NCBI GenBank assembly: GCA_017860395.1
Contig: JAGDMC010000176.1
Location: 1 to 6,920 of the forward strand
DNA: 6,920 bases
Reading direction: 5' to 3'
Source: Bacteroidota bacterium
Lineage (GTDB): Bacteria > Bacteroidota > Bacteroidia > Bacteroidales > UBA932
A program made the position numbers and the translations under genes. Below, in pieces: positions 1-5,891 of this stretch (position 1 is the stretch's first letter; every line of letters begins with the position of its first letter). Below the pieces are notes generated by a model. That model worked only from the letters and a program-made list of their open reading frames with translations. It was not told the origin of the DNA and did no database searches.

Positions 1-1101
1 TTCGCCAATTCTATCGTACATTTTCCTGAAAGCGTTCCATGGAGTGTTTTCTCCTGATTTTTCATCTATGGTTCTTCCATAGAAACCATCAAGAAATACA
101 CCCACTCCAGACCATACGGTATGCATAATGCCAAGGAAACGGGGGCTCATCTGCTTAGAAGAATTCTGTCTGAAACGAACCATGTCTTCCACCTGCATTA
201 CTGCACTTCCGGGATTTCTCCACGGGCATGTCATTACGGACAGTCCTTTCATTGCAAAATATGCTGCAGTAAGATCGGGACGTTCGTAGTGCCAGTCGCA
301 GATAACAACATCTTTAGGAATCATGTCGATTGCCCTGTGGGTATTTATATAGCTTCCTTCCCAGCGTCCAAGACCAATTGTTCTCCCGTCTAGAAGCCGG
401 TCTCCCCACATCCACATTTTACGCCCTTTTAAAGCCAGATGGTCACGGATTGTGTGAACTTCACCGGCAAAAAGTTCGGCTTTGTCCCTTCCTGCGCAAC
501 GAGGACATTTGTCGTTTCCTAAGTCAAATACCTCATCCATTCCGGCGTGAAATGCTTCGGAATCGAAAACATCACAAATTTCGTCCACCACATCAAAGAC
601 AACGGTGTGAACATCCGGATGCAAAGGGCAGTAGCTCTTCATGTTGAATCCGTTCATTACAACTTTGGTTGTATCTGGCACTTTTGGCATAGGAGTTTCG
701 TCAAACTGAGGATAAACCTTTAAAAGTTTACCGGGTCCTCTGCTTCCGGACTGGTGGCCAAGAAGGTCTATGAGCGGAATTACTTTGATATTATTCTCCC
801 TGCACGCCTTTAATATTTTCCTGACTTCCCTTTTTGAAAGGGCAAGAGTATCAATAAGCTCAGGATGACTCTTGAATTTGTATTTGTATTCGACTCTTAA
901 AACCAGAGTATTTACGTTCCTGGGAGCAAGCTCTGTTTTAATAAAATTTATAAACTCATCAAGATTGTCGGGAGATGGCAAGGCAATGCAAAAACCTCTT
1001 AATGGCAACAGAGTGTCAAGTCTATTCTGGCCACAGACAGAATAGCTTGTGGACGCAATAAATAGAAGCGAAACCAGAATTCCGATTACAAGTTTTTTCA
1101 T
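1..1101 (-). CDS. Secreted glycoside hydrolase family 20-like protein (beta-N-acetylhexosaminidase-like), 3' partial
   Basis: The frame is open from ATG at 1101 to the window edge: 367 residues with no stop, so the C-terminus is missing. Residues 1-24 form a signal peptide (MKK, then a hydrophobic run LVIGILVSLLFIAS), pointing to export to the periplasm or surface. The rest reads as a GH20 TIM barrel. VIPLIDLLGHQSG (107-119) matches the family's P-x-(I/E)-D-x-x-GH strand. FHAGMDEVF (184-192) matches the catalytic H-x-G-x-D-E motif, with D189 and E190 as the expected substrate-assisting Asp and acid/base Glu. MWMWGDRLLDG (229-239), CDWHYE (268-273) and HTVWSG (327-332) supply barrel-end aromatic residues. 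GH20 enzymes remove terminal N-acetylhexosamines from glycans with help from the substrate acetamido group. The true substrate cannot be read here, and the motif has Ala and Met where H-x-G-G-D-E is usual. It lies divergent to the threonine-synthase-like gene. The GH20 fold is well supported, the exact activity less so. Confidence 0.85.
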   Translation of the reverse strand, partial: MKKLVIGILVSLLFIASTSYSVCGQNRLDTLLPLRGFCIALPSPDNLDEFINFIKTELAPRNVNTLVLRVEYKYKFKSHPELIDTLALSKREVRKILKACRENNIKVIPLIDLLGHQSGSRGPGKLLKVYPQFDETPMPKVPDTTKVVMNGFNMKSYCPLHPDVHTVVFDVVDEICDVFDSEAFHAGMDEVFDLGNDKCPRCAGRDKAELFAGEVHTIRDHLALKGRKMWMWGDRLLDGRTIGLGRWEGSYINTHRAIDMIPKDVVICDWHYERPDLTAAYFAMKGLSVMTCPWRNPGSAVMQVEDMVRFRQNSSKQMSPRFLGIMHTVWSGVGVFLDGFYGRTIDEKSGENTPWNAFRKMYDRIGE

Positions 1102-1162
1102 ATTGGCTGAAGTTTAGGTGACGAATTATAGTACAATATTAAGTTTATTTTTCTACAATTTG

Positions 1163-1170
1163 TACATTTG
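1163..1170 (+). promoter_or_regulatory. Possible Bacteroidota -7 promoter element (TACATTTG)
   Basis: TACATTTG fits the TAnnTTTG -7 consensus used by the primary sigma factor of Bacteroidota. It ends 34 bp before the ATG at 1205, in the 103-bp gap between the divergent hydrolase and PLP-enzyme genes. No clear TTTG sits at the -33 position, so support is only partial. The rest of the gap is AT-rich, with no other recognisable site. Confidence 0.35.
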
Positions 1171-1204
1171 AAGAATCGCACATTACCCCTATAATTTTTT
1201 TAAA

Positions 1205-2413
1205 ATGAAAAAGGGAATAAAGCTTGTTTCTACAATAACAAATCTCGAATATTCCTTTGACAGGATTGAGGAATTTGCCGATAACGGAGAGTCTCTGGAG
1301 GTTCACATCGATGGACTGGAAAATGCAGGAATCAAGGCCGGAAAAAACCTATGGGAGAGGTTTATCGATTTTCTTCCTTTCTCGGATATTGATGAATCTG
1401 TTTCTCTGGGAGAAGGAAACACGGCTCTCATAAAAGCAGATAAGAAACTTCTCGATTTTGTGGGGCTGGATAACCTGTATATTAAGAACGAGACTCAGAA
1501 TCCCACATGGAGCTTCAAGGACAGGGGTTCATTTGCCTGTATTGCCATGGCCAAAGAGATGGGCGAAGATGTAAGCGCGACAATTTCCACAGGGAACATG
1601 GGGAGTTCAATCTCTGCCTATGGAGCAAAGGCCGGAATTAAAATAATTGTATTTGTACCGGAATTCACGCCTAAGGAAAAAGTTATGTCGATGAGTATTC
1701 ACGGGGCAACAGTTATGAAAATCATAGCTCCAGACTACTCGGAAATGAAAAAGCAGATTCTGAGCCTGGCAAAAAAAATGAATTTGAGGATTGTTTCAGG
1801 CAACGGCCCTTTTCGCGTAGAAGGATATAAGCTCACCTCTTTTGAAATGTTTGAGCAAATGAATGGCGAAGTTCCGGATTACATAACCATCCCAACTTCG
1901 GCGTGCGGGCACATAAGGGGTATCTTTAAGGGTTATAAGGAACTGTTTGTTGCAGGAATTATTAATAAAATTCCAAAAATGATAATAGTCCAGGCAATGA
2001 ATAACAGCCCTATTGTGAGTGCAATAAAAGAGGGGAAGAAACATGTCGTCCCATTTTCAAATTTCCACACTGTTGCCGAAGCCATAACAACCGGAAACCC
2101 CATGGGCGGGGACGAAATCATAGACAAGGCATATAAATACGGCTGGCTGGCAGAGAGCGTTACCGAAGATGAGATAATTGAATCTCAGAAACTGCTGGCA
2201 GAGTCGGGTTATTTTGTTGAACCGGCATCGGCAACTCCGCTTTATGCAATAAAAAAGCTGAGAGAATCGGGGAAAATAGAAAAAACAGCAACCGTTGTGA
2301 CAATTCTCACCGGCTCGGGATTAAAAGACATGAAAGTTTTACGATATCATAAATTCAATGTCACACTCGTCAATGTGAATGATGTTGAAAAAGCTTTGTC
2401 AAATGTGAAATAG
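1205..2413 (+). CDS. Threonine synthase-like PLP-dependent enzyme
   Basis: This 402-residue protein belongs to fold-type II PLP enzymes and most resembles the class of threonine synthase that converts O-phosphohomoserine to threonine in the cytoplasm. The PLP lysine is K105 in NPTWSFKDRG (99-108). A substrate/phosphate loop STGNMGSSISAYGAKAGI (128-145) follows. The cofactor-phosphate loop is PTSACGHIRGIFKG (230-243), where many relatives have a Gly-rich GG-N. FVEPASATP (337-345) and LTGSGLKD (368-375) match the family's EPASA and TGxGLKD blocks. The N-terminus (8-33) aligns by eye with the small Cys-x2-Cys/Cys-x-Cys knuckle of many relatives, but all four Cys positions are replaced (S9, T12, A25, N27). 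Bacteroidota usually have a different, longer ThrC, so this may be a paralogue with another substrate; I therefore give no symbol. The ATG at 1205 is favoured because the N-terminal alignment begins there; there is no Shine-Dalgarno. An ABC-F gene follows after 64 bp. Confidence 0.85.
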   Translation: MKKGIKLVSTITNLEYSFDRIEEFADNGESLEVHIDGLENAGIKAGKNLWERFIDFLPFSDIDESVSLGEGNTALIKADKKLLDFVGLDNLYIKNETQNPTWSFKDRGSFACIAMAKEMGEDVSATISTGNMGSSISAYGAKAGIKIIVFVPEFTPKEKVMSMSIHGATVMKIIAPDYSEMKKQILSLAKKMNLRIVSGNGPFRVEGYKLTSFEMFEQMNGEVPDYITIPTSACGHIRGIFKGYKELFVAGIINKIPKMIIVQAMNNSPIVSAIKEGKKHVVPFSNFHTVAEAITTGNPMGGDEIIDKAYKYGWLAESVTEDEIIESQKLLAESGYFVEPASATPLYAIKKLRESGKIEKTATVVTILTGSGLKDMKVLRYHKFNVTLVNVNDVEKALSNVK

Positions 2414-2424
2414 CATTCCTCAAT

Positions 2425-2459
2425 TTTGAGTGTCCTCTCGACTTTTTTACGTACTTTCG
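2425..2459 (+). promoter_or_regulatory. Possible promoter for the ABC-F gene (TTTG ... TACTTTCG)
   Basis: TTTG at 2425-2428 and TACTTTCG at 2452-2459 resemble the Bacteroidota -33 (TTTG) and -7 (TAnnTTTG) elements, with one mismatch in the -7 word and a 23-bp spacer that is slightly longer than usual. The pair ends 18 bp before the ATG at 2478, so the leader would be short. It suggests the ABC-F gene is transcribed separately from the upstream PLP-enzyme gene. Confidence 0.35.
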
Positions 2460-2477
2460 CGGCCTAAAATTTATTGA

Positions 2478-3968
2478 ATGGTTTCATGTGACGGATTGTG
2501 CGTTGAGTTTAGCGGGAGTATATTGTTCGAGAATATCTCTTTTGTAATCAATGACAAAGACAGGATTGCCCTTATGGGGAAAAACGGAGCAGGCAAGTCT
2601 ACTCTGCTTAAGATTCTTGCAGGAGCGAGGCAACCCACAAGAGGTGTCATCTCTGCTCCAAAGGACTCTGTAATTGCATATCTGCCCCAGCATCTGATGA
2701 CCGAAGACGGCCGTACTGTTTTTGATGAAACGGCAATGGCGTTTTCGCATTTGCACGACATTGAGGCAAAAATTGCCGATATCAACAAACAGCTGGAAGA
2801 GAGAACCGATTATGACTCGGATGACTATTATAAGCTCATCGAGGAGCTGTCGGCAGTGAGCGAGAAGTATTATGCTATTGACATAACCAACTACGAGGAG
2901 GATGTTGAAAAGGTATTGCTCGGGCTTGGTTTCATGAGGGAGGATTTTCAACGGCAGACAACTGAGTTTAGCGGAGGCTGGAGGATGAGGATTGAACTTG
3001 CAAAGATTCTGCTTCGCAAACCCGATGTGATTTTGCTGGACGAGCCTACCAATCACCTGGACATGGAATCCATAATGTGGCTGGAAGATTTTCTTATAAA
3101 CAATGCCAAGGCTGTTGTGCTCATTTCCCATGACCGGTCTTTCGTGGACAGGGTAACCAACAGAACCATTGAAATTACAATGGGCCGTATTTACGACTAT
3201 AAAGTAAACTACTCGCACTATCTTGAACTCCGCAGGGAGCGGAGGGAACAGCAGCAAAGGGCGTACGAGGAGCAACAGAAAGCTATTGCCGAAACAAAGG
3301 AGTTTATCGAAAGATTCAAGGGCACATATTCCAAAACAAATCAGGTTCAGTCGAGGGTTAAGACGCTTGAGAAGATGGAGATACTTGAAGTGGACGAAAT
3401 TGATACATCTGCCCTTAAGCTTAAGTTTCCTCCATCGCCACGCTCGGGGAATTTTCCTGTGAATCTGGACTCTGTAGGGAAAACCTACGGCGAAAAGAAT
3501 ATATTTTCAAATGCCTCTTTCACTATCCACCGTGGAGATAAAGTTGCTTTTGTGGGCCGGAACGGAGAGGGAAAGTCTACACTTGTAAAATGTATAATGA
3601 AGGAGATAGAGCACGATGGCAAACTCGCTCTGGGACACAATGTACAGATAGGATATTTTGCTCAGAACCAGGCTTCTCTTTTGGATGAAACGCTAACCGT
3701 TTTCCAGACTATTGACGATGTTGCAGTTGGCGACATCAGGTCAAAAATCCGGGATCTTCTTGGTGCTTTTATGTTTGGCCGGGACGATGTGGATAAAAAG
3801 GTAAAAGTACTTTCAGGCGGCGAAAGAACCCGTCTTGCAATGGTGAAGCTGCTTCTGGAACCTGTGAATTTGCTGATTCTCGATGAGCCAACAAACCATC
3901 TGGACATGCGCACCAAAGACATATTAAAGCAGGCTTTGGTTTCGTTCACTTGTTTCAAAAGTTTATGA
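2478..3968 (+). CDS. ABC-F family ATPase, frameshifted in the second nucleotide-binding domain
   Basis: This is a soluble ABC-F protein with two ATPase domains and no membrane segment. The family acts on ribosomes in translation rescue, or in some members antibiotic protection. Domain 1 has Walker A GKNGAGKST (34-42), signature FSGGWRMR (164-171), Walker B/D-loop VILLDEPTNHLD (184-195) and H-loop ISHDRSF with H218. A charged, Glu/Arg/Gln-rich linker (about 240-310) follows. Domain 2 has Walker A GRNGEGKST (360-368), signature LSGGERTRL (445-453) and Walker B LLILDEPTNHLD (465-476). The frame then runs out after F490 into six unrelated residues, TCFKSL, and stops at 3966-3968. The expected FDGT...SHDRDFLDG block with the second H-loop is absent, and the family's normal C-terminus continues in another frame at 3949-4074. 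If real, the product lacks a complete second ATP site and is probably impaired. Without the lesion the protein would be about 547 residues, a normal length for Bacteroidota ABC-F proteins. It could instead be an assembly error. Confidence 0.88.
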   Translation: MVSCDGLCVEFSGSILFENISFVINDKDRIALMGKNGAGKSTLLKILAGARQPTRGVISAPKDSVIAYLPQHLMTEDGRTVFDETAMAFSHLHDIEAKIADINKQLEERTDYDSDDYYKLIEELSAVSEKYYAIDITNYEEDVEKVLLGLGFMREDFQRQTTEFSGGWRMRIELAKILLRKPDVILLDEPTNHLDMESIMWLEDFLINNAKAVVLISHDRSFVDRVTNRTIEITMGRIYDYKVNYSHYLELRRERREQQQRAYEEQQKAIAETKEFIERFKGTYSKTNQVQSRVKTLEKMEILEVDEIDTSALKLKFPPSPRSGNFPVNLDSVGKTYGEKNIFSNASFTIHRGDKVAFVGRNGEGKSTLVKCIMKEIEHDGKLALGHNVQIGYFAQNQASLLDETLTVFQTIDDVAVGDIRSKIRDLLGAFMFGRDDVDKKVKVLSGGERTRLAMVKLLLEPVNLLILDEPTNHLDMRTKDILKQALVSFTCFKSL

Positions 3969-4074
3969 GTTTGGAAACAAGCGTGTAGTCGAACACCTAG
4001 AAACCATTCAGGGTTTTCTTGAGAAAAAACGGATGGAAAATCTGAAGGAAATTGAGATTAAAGGCAAAGGTTAA
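3949..4074 (+). pseudogene. Out-of-frame C-terminal remnant of the ABC-F gene
   Basis: Reading from 3949, one base out of register with the upstream frame, gives 41 residues, beginning LVSKVYEFGNKRVVEHLE and ending at TAA 4072-4074. The segment resembles the usual ABC-F tail after the second H-loop: a strand with YEFGN, then a Glu/Lys-rich helix (FLEKKRMENLKEIE). It has no start codon or promoter of its own and overlaps the last 20 bases of the truncated frame. Comparing with the typical family pattern, 16 codons less one base (about 47 bp) would restore both frame and motif. That size is an inference from the family pattern. The remnant still looks fully coding, so any deletion is recent or artificial. 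Confidence 0.8.
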
Positions 4075-4093
4075 TCCCTGCAGAATAATTTTC

Positions 4094-4807
4094 TCAAAAA
4101 ATTTTCCTGTTAAGAAGCTCCATGAAGTTCTTTTTGTATGCGTCCGAAATAGGAATGTAGCATTTACCAAATACAATTCTGTTGCGCTCAATGGTTTTAA
4201 CCTTTGAAATATTTACGATAAAAGAGCGGTGGACGCGTACGAAAATTTGCGGCGGAAGATTTGCTTCAATGTTTTTAAGAGCAGAAAGAGTCATTATTTT
4301 CCCTGCACTCTCGATATAAATGGCAACATAGTCTCTTACTGCTTCGATATAAATTATATCACTGAAATCAATTTTGTGAAGTTTATAATCGGCTTTTACC
4401 ATTATGCTGCCGGGTTCTGATGATTCAGCGGGGGAGGGCCCTGAGATATATCGCTGTGCTTTTTGAGCAGACTTTAAAAAATCGGAATAGCTTATTGGCT
4501 TTAATAAATAATCAATAGCATCGGCTTTAAAACCTTCCAGTGCATACTGGTCAAATGCTGTGGTAAAAATCACTTTGGTTTTGTATGTGTCTATGATTGA
4601 GGCTAACTGCAGCCCGGAAAGATTAGGCATCTGGATATCCAGAAAAAGCAGATTGGCCTCATTATTTTTCATTGCAGTCAGTGCGTCTATGGCACTTCCA
4701 TAACAACCAATCAACTCCAGAAAAGGTGTCTGGGTTATATATGATTTTATTAGTTCCAGAGCCAGAGGTTCGTCGTCTACGGCAATGCATTTAATTTTCA
4801 TAACCAT
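4094..4807 (-). CDS. LytTR-family response regulator
   Basis: This 237-residue cytoplasmic DNA-binding regulator has an N-terminal CheY-like receiver (about 4-120). The acidic pair D11-D12 and phospho-acceptor D57 in LLFLDIQMPNLSG (53-65) are present, as are T82/T83 in FTTAFDQYA and K103 in LLKPIS. After a Ser/Pro-rich linker (about 122-133), a LytTR DNA-binding domain spans about 135-235, with IIYIEAVRDYVAIY (151-164) and FVRVHRSFIVNI (189-200). Proteins of this type bind imperfect direct repeats upstream of target promoters. It is the last gene of the minus-strand operon, and its ATG lies inside the end of the kinase gene (17-bp overlap). A second ATG at 4801 (11-bp overlap) gives the equally plausible start MKIKCIAVDDEP. 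The overlap suggests translational coupling with its kinase. The set of target genes is unknown. Confidence 0.93.
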   Translation of the reverse strand: MVMKIKCIAVDDEPLALELIKSYITQTPFLELIGCYGSAIDALTAMKNNEANLLFLDIQMPNLSGLQLASIIDTYKTKVIFTTAFDQYALEGFKADAIDYLLKPISYSDFLKSAQKAQRYISGPSPAESSEPGSIMVKADYKLHKIDFSDIIYIEAVRDYVAIYIESAGKIMTLSALKNIEANLPPQIFVRVHRSFIVNISKVKTIERNRIVFGKCYIPISDAYKKNFMELLNRKIF

Positions 4808-5852
4808 TAATGTTTATTGGAACAATTACTCTTGCAAAATACGCATTGCCTTTAGTTTCCGTGAAAAGTAAATCGCTGTTAGGATATAACAGGGAGAGGC
4901 GTTTACGGAGATTTTCAAGCCCGATGCCGGACCCGCTCTTGTCTTCAGTTGTCTTTGGAAAAGAGCTGTTTCGGACAGAGCATATTACTGATTTTCCAGC
5001 TTCAATCTCAATTTTAATTTCGATGAAAGATGGCTCTTTTGGACTGACTCCGTGTTTGAACGCATTCTCTACCACAGAAATAAAAAGCAGCGGAGGTATT
5101 GCTATCCCCTGGTCATTTTCCGGCAGATCTATGGTTACTGAGACGTTTGCCGGCAGCCGGAGTTTCATGAGATTACAATATCCTTCTACAAACTCGAGCT
5201 CTTTTTTTAACGGAATTTTTTCTCTTGATGCTTCATACAACTGATATCTCAGCATCTCGCCAAGACTGTGGACTGCATACTGAGCCTGATCCTGGTTAAA
5301 CGTAATCAATGCATAAATATTATTGAGAGAATTAAAAAGAAAATGGGGGTTCAGCTGGCTCTTCAGTTGCAGAAGTTCGGCAGCAGTATTTTCTTTTTCA
5401 AGTTTCTGCATTCTCGATTGCACCTCATACCAGCGTCCGGTCATTTTAACGGCAACACTCACGCAAACCACCAAAGTCTGCATAATAATATTTATAACCA
5501 TCGGCATCACCATCCCGTCTCCGGGCGGAGGGCCGGCATGAGGTTTGGGTTCGAAGACCATAAAGGCATCTCTGACCAAATATGACAAATAGCTTAAAAT
5601 AAGGATAATTACTAAATTCCAGAAAATGAATTTTGAAATATTCTTATTAAACAGGTATCGATGAATGAGAAAGTGGTAATTGACATAAAAAATTAATATA
5701 AAAGCCAGAGGCATTAATAACGCACCAATGCCATGGCTCATGTTTATTGGCTCTCCCCTTAATATTGCAAAAATATAGGGCATGGAAATAACCCCTCCCC
5801 AAATGAAAAAGTGGATGAAAATCTGAATTTTTTTGTTTGTTTTTGGCAACAT
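4791..5852 (-). CDS. LytS/YehU-like sensor histidine kinase
   Basis: This 353-residue inner-membrane kinase is the partner of the adjoining LytTR regulator. Four membrane helices are visible at about 10-30, 44-63, 74-94 and 117-136, and no large extracytoplasmic domain. The loop between helices 3 and 4 (99-113) is rich in Pro, Gly and His (KPHAGPPPGDG). A coiled stretch (about 143-165) leads into the His_kinase motif LKSQLNPHFLFNSLNNIY (163-180), where H170 is the expected phosphorylation site. The ATPase domain carries the N-box VVENAFKHG (260-268) and the G-box GSGIGLENLRKRL (307-319). Family members phosphorylate a LytTR regulator in response to membrane, cell-wall or small-molecule cues; the signal here cannot be read. 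The gene begins 39 bp after the permease stop, so co-transcription is likely. The ATG at 5852 starts just before the first membrane helix; no Shine-Dalgarno is seen. Confidence 0.93.
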   Translation of the reverse strand: MLPKTNKKIQIFIHFFIWGGVISMPYIFAILRGEPINMSHGIGALLMPLAFILIFYVNYHFLIHRYLFNKNISKFIFWNLVIILILSYLSYLVRDAFMVFEPKPHAGPPPGDGMVMPMVINIIMQTLVVCVSVAVKMTGRWYEVQSRMQKLEKENTAAELLQLKSQLNPHFLFNSLNNIYALITFNQDQAQYAVHSLGEMLRYQLYEASREKIPLKKELEFVEGYCNLMKLRLPANVSVTIDLPENDQGIAIPPLLFISVVENAFKHGVSPKEPSFIEIKIEIEAGKSVICSVRNSSFPKTTEDKSGSGIGLENLRKRLSLLYPNSDLLFTETKGNAYFARVIVPININGYEN

Positions 5853-5891
5853 AACAGGAGTATTTATATGTGAAGATACAGATTTTAATAA

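Noticed and set aside
121..647. Plus-strand open frames in the first 650 bases
   Set aside because: They are antisense to the GH20-like gene, which runs unbroken for 367 codons with a signal peptide and catalytic motif. The two frames overlap each other and show no domain.
1029..1040. Lipobox (YSVC) in the hydrolase signal peptide
   Set aside because: A Cys is present at residue 23, but the residues before it do not fit L-(A/S)-(G/A)-C. An ordinary signal peptidase site is as likely.
1125..1130. TATAAT on the minus strand as a -10 box for the hydrolase gene
   Set aside because: There is no TTGACA-like or TTTG element at proper spacing, and Bacteroidota promoters normally use TAnnTTTG. In AT-rich DNA the word is expected by chance.
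2420..2450. CTCAA-TT-TTGAG palindrome after the PLP-enzyme gene, with a later T-run, as a terminator
   Set aside because: The stem is 5 bp with a 2-nt loop, and the T-run is 13 bp away. This is too weak to call.
2484..3275. Long minus-strand open frame (263 codons) opposite the ABC-F gene
   Set aside because: It lies fully antisense to a gene with all ABC-F motifs. Its translation shows no recognisable domain, and its composition is that of a complement frame.
4056..4076. Inverted repeat GATTAA ... TTAATC as a terminator
   Set aside because: The stem is only 6 bp and AT-rich, the loop is 9 nt, it overlaps the last codons of the ABC-F remnant and no T-tract follows. Chance is likely.
4810..5244. 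Plus-strand open frame opposite the histidine kinase
   Set aside because: It is antisense to the conserved ATPase domain and has no recognisable motif.
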